Shown: piece by piece, positions 1-8,989 of the stretch
How the letters are laid out: each line of letters starts with the position of its first letter
Position numbering within the stretch: the first letter of the stretch is position 1
Source of the DNA: Aegilops tauschii subsp. strangulata
Taxonomy: Eukaryota; Streptophyta; Magnoliopsida; Poales; Poaceae
DNA length: 64,000 nt
Assembly (NCBI RefSeq): GCF_002575655.3
Contig: NC_053037.3
Coordinates: forward strand, 49,240,242 to 49,304,241
Direction: 5' to 3'
Position numbers and translations under genes: made by a program
The notes under the pieces: generated by a model
What the model was told of the DNA's origin: nothing
The model's input: the letters and a program-made list of their open reading frames with translations, nothing else
Databases searched by the model: none

Positions 1-700
1 AACCAAGCGCCTTCGCCCGAGACCATCTGCTTTAATTTACAAGCGTCAGTGTTACAAGTGGTTTTGGTTGGAAAACGACGATCCAATCACGGCCTAATAT
101 CATGAGTTGGTCGGAAGATCATATGGTTTCACGTCTAACCTACACGACTTGCCATATAGACTATGATTGAAACATCAGACGATGAACTTCTTAAGCACGG
201 AAACAACAGAAGAGGATGATCTTCTTAACAAGCAAATCACTGGCATTAGATCGACATGCAAAGCAATGCGAAGCATTATTCTCAGGAGGCACGGTGAACA
301 GCTCGTGATGCCGCATGCCACAACATTCCAAGCTCAACTTTGCAATCAAACACAAGGCCTGGCATTACATAGACAACATTCAGAACAAACTCTTAACACA
401 GGAATATCTCAGCAGAGTAACTATTTACTTCTAAACTGAACGCAGGAATAGGAAAAAACACTCGACGCTGCTCACAGCAAGGGCGTCCCACTCAAAAATA
501 TCAAATGCATGTCTTCTGGCTAACATCAATGAGCAATTTTTGACAAGGTGTTCCAATTCCAATATATTAAACTAACGTCTTCTTGCTAACATCAATGATT
601 AAACTTTGACAAGCTTTTCCCATTCAAAATATGTAATGCCTATGATCGTGGAGTCCTGTCGTAGCTTCTTGTACTTGTTTGGGCACTTTTTGCCCAGGGC
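1..700. other. Stretch with no recognisable gene
   Basis: No convincing coding region, RNA gene or transposon end is visible. A 90-codon reading frame at 167-439 has no recognisable motif and is about what chance gives. A diverged tandem pair of about 70 bp lies at 505-640. A short palindrome built on GGGCA and TGCCC lies near 678-700. Confidence 0.5.
505..640. repeat. Diverged tandem repeat, about 70 bp x 2
   Basis: Both units contain the order GTCTTCT, GCTAACATCAATGA, TTTGACAAG and TTCC-CATTC, separated by roughly 70 bases. The copies differ at many positions, so the duplication is old. Confidence 0.5.
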
Positions 701-787
701 ACTCCACGTGTTGTTAAATTGCCAATGGTCTCTGCAGACTAGTCATGTGACCGGTGTCTAATAATACTCTGTAAAGCTTCTCGGTCA

Positions 788-863
788 TTCTTTCTGTAAT
801 GTAGCGCAAACAGTGACTGCTTCTTTCTGTAATGTAGCGCAAACAGTGACTGCTTCTTTCTGC
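788..863. repeat. 33-bp tandem repeat, 2.3 copies
   Basis: Two identical 33-bp units (788-820 and 821-853) begin TTCTTTCTG and contain AATGTAGCGC and AAACAGTGACTGC. A third partial unit follows. Because 33 is a multiple of three, the repeat keeps the minus-strand frame open and gives a repeated 11-residue peptide. Confidence 0.85.
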
Positions 864-1084
864 AAAGTGGAACAACCAACTGGACCCAGTAATGCAGCAG
901 TTTGCCTTGGACACATTGGCTCCTTTTGTGCAGTTCAACTAAAATCGAAGTTGGAATAAAACCGAGCTTTAATTTTGATATCCCTGTAAGCAACAATAGG
1001 TATAAGGGAAACAATTACTGATAAATAACGGTTGATGACTTGTACTCCCAGAAGAAAAGCATCTACTGATCTACTTTATCTTAA

Positions 1085-1340
1085 TGGGAAACAAAGCAGG
1101 AGAGTAGCAATTCTCCATCAGTGTGATTCATTCATATTGACTGAGACATTATCTTAACAATGCCTTGTTTCAACATGTATAAAGAACGTCAAAGCAGAAA
1201 AGTACCATTCCTAAAACAATGCAACTGATTCATTTTAGTAGAGACATTATCTTAACAATACCTTGGTTAAACATGTAGAAAGAACTACAAAGCAGGATAG
1301 TACCATTCCTAACAAGTGTTGCAGTTTTGAACTAAGATTC
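1085..1340. repeat. About 98-bp tandem repeat, 2.5 copies
   Basis: Units starting near 1090, 1189 and 1287 share CAAAGCAG(G/A)A, AGTACCATTC, GAGACATTATCTTAACAAT and AACATGTA(T/G)AAAGAAC. A further diverged unit sits at 1934-2040 in the second half of the larger duplication. Confidence 0.65.
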
Positions 1341-1700
1341 AGTAGTTAATTAATTCTGAGAGTGGCATTGCTTAATTTTACCAGCGGCATTAGATTAACG
1401 AAAAGCATAAACAGTTCCAGGGGAGAGTGGGCGCAACAACAGTATGTGCTTCCATCTACTTATAAAGGAGGTGATGCAGAGTTTGTTGTAACAAAGCAAC
1501 AAGCATCATGTCTGGGTTGGGCCCATTTTTGTTCACTACTTAATGGGAAAAGACAGCAATACAATAGCTTCAATTCAACATTTATTTAAAATAGTACCAA
1601 AACAAGTAGCACAACATCTCAAAGCACACTGCACATCATGTGGTTGAGACCAAGATTTGAAACAACTCGCCACGAAGACTGGAAACAAATCTCGATCTCC

Positions 1701-1766
1701 TTTTGTGCAGTTCCACCAAAATTAAGCAAAGTCACCGGTGTGACATTCAAGTTGAACTGCACAAAA
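1701..1766 (-). other. Inverted repeat (hairpin) made from the ELHK segment
   Basis: The 16-base arm at 1701-1716 and the reverse complement of 1751-1766 differ at one position. The arms contain TTTTGTGCAGTTC, the same segment that reads VELHK on the minus strand elsewhere in the cluster. The spacer is 34 bases. A paralogous hairpin lies at 7858-7921, and the sequence after the second arm (CACTCTTAA) is shared by both. Confidence 0.6.
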
Positions 1767-2873
1767 CACTCTTAAAACATAAGTGTTTCGAGTAGCGAAG
1801 CAAAATTTCACAATAGCAACAAGTTGAATCAATTGCCCTGTTTTAACAGAGGCAAAAAAGGAAACAATTACTTGCCGATAAAGGAGGATGAAACAAACGG
1901 TGACAGAAAGAAGCATCTAACTTATCTTGGATGGAAAACAAAGTAGGACAGTAGCATTTCTAAAACGGTTGCATTGATTCATATTAACAGAGACATTCTC
2001 TTGAAACAACATTCGTTAAAAATGTAATTTACTTTTAACAGTGGCATTGCTTCAATTTTCTGGCGGCATTCTTAGATTAACAACAGCAAAATAGCTGTAT
2101 GGGACATGCCAACACCATGTGCGTCCACACGTATAAATGGGTGATGCAGAGTATGTAGCCAAGCAGCATATATGCGCTGGTCCCATATTTGTTCTCTTTG
2201 AACCTTCTTCCTATGTGAGGGCAGCAAATCTAGTCCTGCACAAACTACCCGACCCCCCAGTTTCTTTCCCTTTTCAACAAAGAGATCGGTTCCTTACAGA
2301 TGTGTGTACTGGGTTACCCCCTTTTTCCCTTTTCAACCTACAAAGCGGCTGGATAGCCAGTCTATACTACTTTCCGCCCCTCCTTTCCTCATTGAACCAC
2401 GTCCTAGATTCTTGCTCCAGCCCACCGCACCCTTCTTTCCTCTTTGAACCAAGACCTAGATTCGACTACAGATCGAAAAAGATCCACATGCAGCTAGAGC
2501 AACGACGGTTTCAAAGAAACTTATACCTTAGGGTCGTCGGGATGTGGCAAGGCATGCGGCGGGAGGCCGGATCTGTCCACACTACGTACGGTAGCGAGGA
2601 AGAAGGGGTCGGTGGCCCTCCCGCACAGGCGCTGGGTGAAAGAGAACAGCGCAGCCGGCAATGGATTGCCTCCCTCGCCGAAGGCGATAGAGTGAACGCT
2701 GCACCTCCTCCCCTTCCCGGTGCGACGGGATACGGACGCCTCCTTCACCAGCTGTGAGGGGGGAGAGAGGGACAAGAGGCCAACGCAGTCTTGTTTAGAT
2801 CTGGTGAAGAGAGGGTGAGAGACTGTGAATATAGCAAACCCTAGCAAATGAACGCTGAGCCTCCAGCGTGTAA

Positions 2874-2882
2874 CATATATGG
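2874..2882 (-). promoter_or_regulatory. TATA-like box of copy A
   Basis: Minus-strand CCATATATG lies about 350 bases before the proposed splice donor. TATA-like boxes occur at matching positions in copies B and C, which is the reason for calling it. Confidence 0.35.
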
Positions 2883-3024
2883 AGAGGGTGAGAGAGCGAG
2901 ACGCGAGAAACTCTATCAAACAAGAGGCTATAATGGAGTAAAAAATCTCTCCATAGCAGTGGTTTTAAATAGAATACGTGTGTTCCCGAAAAAAAGAAAC
3001 GAAAACTGGCGGACAATTTTTTAA

Positions 3025-3195
3025 GGGTCTGTCTAGGACACATTTAGATGTGACATCACATCTAAGTTGATGTCCACTCTGTTTGTGGTCTATTTTTTTC
3101 CTAGTTTTTTTTGTTTCTTGTTGCTACATTATATACTTGTGGGAGCTTAGATGTTATATCCTTAAATAACATCTAGATGTGAATTAGACAAACTG
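3025..3195. mobile_element. MITE, Mutator-like, with 9-bp target duplication
   Basis: This 171-bp element has imperfect terminal inverted repeats: GGGTCTGTCTAGGACACAT at the left, and a right end whose reverse complement is CAGTTTGTCTAATTCACAT. Flanking 9-mers ATTTTTTAA (3016-3024) and ATTTTCTAA (3196-3204) match at 8 of 9 positions. A 9-bp duplication points to a Mutator-type MITE. There is no coding sequence. Confidence 0.7.
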
Positions 3196-3204
3196 ATTTT
3201 CTAA

Positions 3205-4140
3205 CGTACCAAGAAAGAAAACTCGATCAAAAACACGCCCCCGCTTCTAGGTCGCGAGAGTCGTCGCGCACACACACATAGACATAGACATGCATATCCG
3301 TGTTTACGTAAAATTCCATTTCCATTTCCATCTCCAATCATATTTGTCCAACTGGCACATTATTTACGTTGTTAATTATATACGCAGCAATGTTAACGTA
3401 CATCATCTCTTGTTTGCGCACGTCCGGACCGCTGCCACGGCCGGTCCTGACCAACCCGAACCCTCTTCATCACCTGCGCGTGCTTCCCGCCCGAAATGGC
3501 CAGTGCCGCATTCATGCCTGGCCAGAGCGGACGCGACCTCTCACTAGCGCCGGCATTGAAGCAGCGCGCCGGCCGAGAGAGCGTCGCCCGCGCCGCTTTC
3601 GGGTGCACCCGGCTGCTCCGCGTTCAAAGGTCGCAATAGCCGGCTACAACATGCATGTAAAAAGTTCTTGGGAGTCCGTGCTACAGCTAGCTGTCCTCCC
3701 CCAACTCGTCAATCTCTTACAGTAGTGCTAGTACTCCATGGCGCGATCCATCGACAAGCAGGCGGGAAAGTTATCGTATACTCGGTTTGCGGTGAGTGGC
3801 ATGCCGAGCGACCGTGTGGGGTCGAGCCATGGAGGAGGGTGAGACACGAACACGACAGACGTGATTTAAACGTTGGTTTTGCTCGATGGCGCGATCCAAC
3901 GAAACGAAACGTTGGTTTCTCTCCGTTTCCATTTTTCTCCAGAAAAACGGAAACTTTCCACTCCATTTTCATTCCTATTCCAAGGTTGCCCCGTTACAAC
4001 ATTCCATCAAATACAAAGGAAAACTAACACGCATGCTGATGCATCTCAATGATTCACAGATCATAGCCAATATTTACTTCACAACTAAAGAAAAAGGTTG
4101 TGAGAGCGTGTACGAAAGAAAAACTACTGATGGGGTCACT
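3205..4140. other. Stretch with no recognisable gene
   Basis: The sequence shows a short CA/GACATA microsatellite near 3270, a GC-rich part at 3420-3620, and a stretch near 3880-3990 with repeated CGTTGGTTT and TTCCATTTT words. Several overlapping open frames up to 119 codons exist on both strands, but none has a recognisable motif and they shadow one another. Confidence 0.5.
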
Positions 4141-4147
4141 ACGACTT

Positions 4148-4165
4148 AAACCCTAAACCCTAAAC
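4148..4165. repeat. Short telomere-like repeat (AAACCCT, about 2.5 units)
   Basis: Two and a half units of the plant telomere heptamer TTTAGGG (as AAACCCT on this strand) occur. This is common in plant promoters (telo-box) and too short to suggest a telomeric origin. Confidence 0.6.
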
Positions 4166-4199
4166 ATGATTTAATTTCCTGGCCAGGTAGAACCTGTCG

Positions 4200-4720
4200 A
4201 AGGAAAGACGGCTGGCACCCTCGGATCATACGATGCTTTTGTGCAGTTCCACTAAAATCGACCTGAGCATCCCTGATGGCAAAGATATTGAAGTGTGATT
4301 AGAATAATAGTACTGGCACTAGTTCATGAGACATAAACTCATCACAAGTAGAAGCCGGTAGAAGTAGAGAAAGATCGACATGGAGATGGAGCTACGGCAG
4401 TGGAGCAAGCCGGCTCCAAAAGGAAGATGGACTACCTGGGACGTCGGGCTGTAGCTAGAAGGGCGGTTGGGACGCGACATCGGCCCATACCGCGGTGACC
4501 CCCGATTGGGATGCACCGACTGTGGGTTTTCTCCCTCGCCGATGTCGACCGCGTCTACGCAGAATATTGTTCCCTTCCCCCAGCTGCGGGATCAGGCCCG
4601 TCGTTCTATGCTTGTGAAGAGAGCAACCTAAGCAAGCAGGCTTGTAGCTTAGGCTCCTGCTAGTGTATATATAGTGGTTTTCTTTTTCTCTCCATATCAA
4701 CCATTTTATATTGTGTACGT
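4200..4720 (-). pseudogene. Copy B of the three-copy minus-strand unit
   Basis: This is the most compact copy. Reading the minus strand: TATA box TATATATAC (4673-4665), then a segment of about 200 bases with CCTGCTTGCTTAGG and CTACAGCCCGACG, then a consensus donor CCCAG|GTAGT at 4436/4435. About 160 bases later an acceptor-like CAG is followed by GGATGCTCAGGTCGATTTTA (from 4272), which reads SILVELHKSIV and then a stop. The CCCGACG word before the donor is shared with copies A and C. The longest frame in the first exon is short and differs between copies, so a non-coding or dead gene is likely. I do not recognise the family. Confidence 0.45.
4665..4673 (-). promoter_or_regulatory. TATA box of copy B
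   Basis: Minus-strand CTATATATACA is a good plant TATA box. It lies about 230 bases upstream of the proposed donor, matching the spacing type in copies A and C. Confidence 0.45.
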
Positions 4721-4759
4721 GTCATTCAAGAGTGAAATGATGGTTGCTTCTTCCGACTA

Positions 4760-5082
4760 ACTTACTGTGTGATTTGACTGGTCCTTAGTAGCCCCTACAC
4801 GTACTCCCCCTACGTGTATGCAACAGCCACACGTACACATGGACGCAAAAACACGCGCGACGCACTAATGCATGCATGTCCAAGCACACGACGGAACACA
4901 CACGGTCACGCTCAAGTGCTCAACCCACACGTGCATGCACACACATACTCAGTCAGGGTGAGCTAGTGACCGTATAAACACCGAAAAATATATATATTGA
5001 GCGCAATGAGCGTATTATGAAGTCCACTGACCGTATTTTTACAAATATACAGTGACAGACAGTGTATTTATCTTGTTTGAAA
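4760..5082. other. Low-complexity stretch, no gene
   Basis: It holds many ACACAC, GCATGCA and CACACGT words (4800-4960), then an AT-rich part with ATATATATAT near 4990. There is no coding or transposon signal. Confidence 0.5.
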
Positions 5083-6170
5083 TTAAGCCATATTAACCGG
5101 AGAGGAGGCAGTATGGACTAGCATTACTTTGCTGTGTCCCGTCAACTTGTCGAACGAGGAGAAGGTTGCAGGACGGGAGAAGCTTGCGCGCGGTGGCTCG
5201 CAGGACAAGGAGAAACTTTTGACTAATGCAAGCTCTCCCTCGCTCAGGCGGTGGACGTGCAACAGTTAATTCGGTGTCGGATTGCCAGAAGCATACACTA
5301 TACTACTAGTGCTATTATTGTTCGACTTCCTGAATAGGCGAACAGCCAAGCGCAAATTTTACTAGTACTACTACTATAGTCTATAAAGGTACGTACTATA
5401 CTAGTACTAGGAACCGGATGGAGGAGCGTCTGCACTCTTATTATAATTTTAAAATGTGATAAAGCAATCTTCAACACATTTGGTTCTCTTCGAGGGTTCT
5501 CGCATGTGATAATGGAAGTTGATTGCATGGAACACTCGCCACAATTCTCGCTTAATTCTGGCTCATATCCTGTTACAAATAGTAGCGCTCAGTAATATTT
5601 CCTCTTTTTTTGTTATTCAGCATGTAAACAAGTCAGCAAACCTTGCGGCGCATCTTCGTGCGAACCGTGCTTGCTGCACTTTGAATGTGGCCGAGAGCTG
5701 GCTTGATGAAACACCTCGCTTCCTACTTATTTTTTTGCGGGGTACCTCGCTTCCTAGTGACCAGTGTCGTGGCTGATCATCCTAAGAATGCTTATATATG
5801 AATAAAGCTCTCTCATTTACCCGCAAAAAAGATTAAGCCATATTAACCAGAAAGGAGGGAGTATGGACTAGCACTACTTTTTGGTGTGTCCCGTCAACTC
5901 GCAGAACGAGGAGAAGCTTGCAGGACAAGGTGAAGCTCGCTTACGCCTTTTGACTAATGCAACCTACCCTCGGTGGACATGCATCAGTCCATTCGGTGTC
6001 AAATTGTCAGAGGCATACATTGTAGTACCCAACATGCGGAGTACCATCATTGTTCGACTTCACGAAGAGGCAAAGAGCCAAGCGCAGTAGTACGAGTAGT
6101 ACTACTACTAGAACCGCATGGTGGAGCGTCTGTACTCTTATTTTTTTATCTCTGATAAAGTACACGTTTA
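5083..6170. repeat. Tandem duplication of about 380 bp flanking a LINE remnant
   Basis: Segment 5083-5460 and segment 5829-6170 share ATTAAGCCATATTAACC, GTATGGACTAGCA, GTGTCCCGTCAACT, ATTGTTCGACTTC, GCCAAGCGCA and GGAGCGTCTG in the same order. The LINE-type RNase H remnant lies between the copies and ends directly at the start of the second copy. The first copy also carries many extra CTA(C) microsatellite units. Confidence 0.75.
5470..5830 (+). pseudogene. 3' end of a LINE-type or RNase H gene with A-rich tail
   Basis: The plus strand reads as the end of an RNase H domain of plant LINE-like type. A piece like MEVDCME near 5513 is followed, after frame changes, by HVNKSANLAAHLRAN and AESWLDETPRFL (about 5616-5740). 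That matches the family pattern HV.R..N..AH.LA followed by W....P..L. The end carries AATAAAGCTCTC and CCCGCAAAAAA, the usual tail of these elements. Frameshifts and a small duplication around GGTACCTCGCTTCCTA show it is dead. Only the C-terminal part is present, as expected from 5'-truncated retrotransposition. Confidence 0.7.
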
Positions 6171-6431
6171 TTCCGGAGAAGGGCGGAAAACGGCATCCCA
6201 ACATGTAATGAATGATATCGATCAACCAACCATGCTCGAATATATCTTGGCCTCCGTGCGAGCCCGTCTGTGTGTTCTCGCTCCTTGTCTCTCTCAAGGA
6301 ACGGCGGGTCGGCTCTTTGCCGTCAATTGAGATCGGTTTGCTCACACTCCTGTCCCACATGTCAGTGATATGCCAAGAGGAGGTGCGTTGACCGACTGGC
6401 CATACGCGTACTTGGTTTTGCACCTTCATAC
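6171..6431. other. Stretch with no recognisable gene
   Basis: Open frames on both strands overlap each other and show no family motif. No transposon ends were seen. Confidence 0.4.
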
Positions 6432-6802
6432 TACTCCTCCCTCCGTCACAGTTTACAGGGCGCGCTTCATTATGATGCATTTCTCTCAATGCATTTCCAC
6501 CACCAGAGAGACTTTAGACGCGTTTGGTTTAATGCTCAATTAATTAGGGCGTGGTAACCGCAATCAAGTCCACAATTTTCTCTCCATTTACTGTACTACT
6601 ACGGAGTGGAGTAAGTGCATGCATGTGTGTACCCGGGGTGGAAGCACTGCATGCATGTGTGTACGCATTATTCCCTCTAGTAATAGACGCCGTGCTATAA
6701 CTATCAATGCTATTTTTTAGGCCGATCGCTAGTCGCCTTGGTCCCACAGATTTTTTTTTCTTTTTTCTGAAGCGCGCTGTATAAACAGTGACGGATGGAG
6801 TA
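6432..6802. mobile_element. Stowaway-like MITE, about 370 bp
   Basis: The left end reads TA, then CTCCTCCCTCCGTCACAG and TTTACAGGGCGCGCT. The right end reads AGCGCGCTGTATAAACAGTG, then ACGGATGGAG and TA. The ends are inverted copies of each other and are flanked by TA, as in Tc1/mariner-type Stowaway elements. It holds two direct copies of GCATGCATGTGTGTAC and no coding sequence. Confidence 0.7.
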
Positions 6803-6950
6803 GTATGAGCGGATTCAAAGAAGAGCGTATTGATGTTTGCTTCTTCAGAGCAACTTACAGTGGGAAAGGTGGGGCTTATGATTTGACTGCTCAGTACTCA
6901 CTATTAATGCGGCGCAACGACCGGGCTGAGTCTCCCATGCGGTTGTGCAC

Positions 6951-7171
6951 TACCCCCTCGGTTCTTAAATATACTCCGGAGTATTTGTCTTTCTAGAGAT
7001 TTCAACGAGTGACTACTCAAATATTTGTCTTTTTAGAGATTTCAAATGGACTGGCACATACGGATGTATATAGACATATTTTAGAGTGTAGATTCACTCA
7101 TTTTGCTCCGTATGTAGTCACTTGTTGAAATTCTAGAAAGACGAATAGAATATTTAGGAACGGAGGGAGTA
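6951..7171. mobile_element. Stowaway MITE, about 220 bp
   Basis: TA is followed by CCCCCTCGGTTCTTAAATA. The end is TATTTAGGAACGGAGGGAG followed by TA. Subterminal parts (TTTGTCTTTCTAGAGATTTC and its complement, TAGAGTGTAGATTCACTCAT) are those of the common grass Stowaway type. The target is TA. A small internal duplication of the left arm is present. Confidence 0.85.
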
Positions 7172-7261
7172 CACATACGAAGCAAAATGAGTGAATCTAC
7201 ACTCTAAAATATGCCCGTTTGAAATTTGTAAAAAGACAAATATTTAGGAACGAAGGAGTAT
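7172..7261. mobile_element. Second partial Stowaway MITE, right half only
   Basis: Immediately after the first element, AAGCAAAATGAGTGAATC and ACACTCTAAAATATG lead to AAATATTTAGGAACGAAGG and a final TA. Only the right half exists. Confidence 0.75.
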
Positions 7262-7857
7262 AATTTTGTGCATGGCACATGGACCCGGATGATGAAGAGG
7301 CTTCTGGCAATGCTATCAAGCTTCCATCATTTGTTTACATAATTGACGTACTATACAAATAATTTTCCAGCGACATGAAATTGTACAATGGTGTGAGCTT
7401 TCAGCTTTTGTTTCGTGTGTCTTGCCATCGATGCTCTTTCGGAAACAATAAAAAACTAACTTCCTTGCTAATGCATGTCAATTATTAGCATATCAGAGCT
7501 AATAATTACATCAAAACTGAAGACAGAGTTGTGAGAAGGTGTTAAATTAAAATTGATCCATGCTTTCATTGGCAGCAACGTCCCCCCAGCTCTGTCTAAA
7601 TCAACAAGGCATGTTGGGAAAAAAGTAGCTGTCTGGAGCATGCAACATTCCGATCATTTTGTGCAGTTCCACTAAAATAGAGCTGAGCGTCCCTGTTCCA
7701 AAGATATTAAGTGTGATTACGATAATAGAGGACTGCTGATGAAACAATAAACACACAAATAGAAGCCGGTCACCTTTGCAGTCTCTCTTAAGACTAACTA
7801 GTTGGAGAAGATTAGGCTCGGAGTTGGATGAGGAGGATAGAGCTAAACCAATCTCCC

Positions 7858-7921
7858 TTTGTGCAGTCGCACTGAAATGTAGAGACGTTGCCTGTGTGAC
7901 ATTTTAGTACAACTACACAAA
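7858..7921 (-). other. 23-bp-stem hairpin made from the ELHK segment
   Basis: Arm 7858-7880 and the reverse complement of arm 7899-7921 agree at 19 of 23 positions. In a minus-strand RNA three of the four differences become G-U pairs, leaving one mismatch. In a plus-strand RNA only one would. The loop is 18 bases. The arms match the exon segment present in all three gene copies. The related hairpin at 1701-1766 sits at the equivalent place in copy A. Confidence 0.6.
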
Positions 7922-8379
7922 ACACTCTTAAGAAAAAAGTGATTTGTGCAGTTCACCAAAAGGTCGCAATAGCAACGAGTAGAAAGGAAACAATTACTGG
8001 CCAATAACAGTTGATGACACATGCGACGAGAAAAAAGAAGCATATTCCTTGTCCTAAGGGAAGATAACAACACGGTTGTGTTTGTCTAAAACGGTGTGAG
8101 GACGAGAATGCAATATGGAAAGTATGCCGGACGAGCTACGTTTTGGGCAAAGAACTATGGAAGATCCACATGCAGCGACGTGGGAAGACGGGCATTGGAG
8201 CAAGGCCGGAGGGGATACGTGGAGGTCGTCGGGATGTAACTAGGTGAGCGGCGGCGGGCGGAATCTGCGAGCAGGTGGCGTAGGCCCTGCCGCGCCAGAG
8301 CTTGGTCAGAGAGAACGGCGTGTACCGCAGATCGGGACGTGCTGCCTCGGCGCCGTCAAACGGAGAAACGATGCACTTC

Positions 8380-8595
8380 CTCCCTTTCCCCCGGCGGATG
8401 GGATGCGGCCGGATCAGTGACCAACGGTGAGAGAGAGAGAGAGAGGCCACCGCACTCCCTTTCCCCCGGCGGACGGGATGGGGCCGGATCAGTGACCAAC
8501 GGTGAGAGAGAGAGAGGCCACCGCACTCCCTTTCCCCCGGCGGACGGGATGCGGCCGGATCAGTGACCAACGATGAGAGAGAGAGGCCACCACGG
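8380..8595. repeat. About 70-bp tandem repeat, 3 copies
   Basis: Three units each contain CTCCCTTTCCCCCGGCGGA, GGGATG(C/G)GGCCGGATCAGTG and ACCAACG(G/A)TGAGAGAG. They differ mainly in the number of GA units (unit lengths about 75, 71 and 69). The unit lies inside the proposed first exon of copy C and is absent from copies A and B. Confidence 0.85.
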
Positions 8596-8645
8596 CCTTG
8601 TGTGAGATACTCTGAAGAGCGACAAACCAGGCAGGCAGGCTCCAT

Positions 8646-8654
8646 TGTATATAG
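8646..8654 (-). promoter_or_regulatory. TATA box of copy C
   Basis: Minus-strand CACTATATACA corresponds in position and context (CAGGCAGGCTCC nearby) to the TATA box of copy B. Confidence 0.4.
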
Positions 8655-8989
8655 TGAGCGGACTACCTTTTTCTCCATAAAAATCGTTTTATATTCTGTG
8701 TACGTGCCATTGAGCGCTATAACTTTATTTAAAAATAACGCGGCAACGCGTCAAGTCGAACTTTGTTTCGTGCACGCGTGGTACACGACCTCCCTAGGTA
8801 AACAACCGCTATAGGCGTTCAAATTAGCACGTGGGCTGCCATTTCGTAAAGAAATGAGCTCCACCGTGTACCCGCGCGGGTGTGGCTGGGCACGAAGCGT
8901 GAGTACGTGCACGGTGCACCTATTCTCTTCTTGTATACGTACACCACCTACGTGGGGTTGTGTGAGAGAGATACAAACCTAGAGAGATA

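Larger units (their letters stand above)
921..2210. repeat. Old tandem segmental duplication (about 921-1560 and 1699-2210)
   Basis: Both halves start with the TTTTGTGCAGTTC motif. They then share GGAAACAATTACTG, a block around ACAAAGCAGGA(G/T)AGTA, a block around GAGACATT(A)TCTT, and a block around TATAAA-GG-GTGATGCAGAG. The order is the same and the divergence high. A related stretch recurs at 7857-8070. Confidence 0.6.
739..2960 (-). pseudogene. Copy A of a three-copy minus-strand unit of unknown function
   Basis: I do not recognise this gene. On the minus strand a TATA-like box (2882-2874) precedes a GC-rich segment containing GCTAGGGTTT, with a plausible splice donor CCCTAAG|GTATAAG at 2527/2526. 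Downstream, two segments encode the same short peptide: LILVELHKRR near 1722-1693, and SILVELHKRSQ near 950-915. The second follows an acceptor-like CAG at 984-986. In it the frame continues to a stop near 739 and runs through two copies of an 11-residue repeat made from the 33-bp tandem repeat at 788-863. No long conserved frame crosses the first exon. This could be a decayed protein gene or a non-coding transcript. The shared layout with copies B (4200-4720) and C (7640-8700) is the main support. Confidence 0.4.
7640..8700 (-). pseudogene. Copy C of the three-copy minus-strand unit
   Basis: The minus strand has a TATA box (8654-8646), then a first exon expanded by a 70-bp tandem repeat, with the shared word CATCCCGACGACC before a possible donor CCAC|GTATCC (8219/8218). 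A frame of 180 codons (8678-8136) runs through the repeat but has no family motif, and the repeat accounts for most of it. Downstream there is an inverted pair of the ELHK segment (7858-7921), a further direct copy at 7943, and a copy after an acceptor-like CAG (exon from 7692) reading SILVELHKMIGML. As in copies A and B, I do not recognise the family and cannot decide between a decayed protein gene and a non-coding transcript. Confidence 0.4.

Noticed and set aside
2137..2757. 206-codon plus-strand frame
   Set aside because: It lies antisense to the proposed first exon of copy A, has no motif, and the equivalent stretches in copies B and C are not open.
4148..4165. Telomere remnant
   Set aside because: Only two and a half heptamer units; more likely a telo-box-type promoter word or chance.
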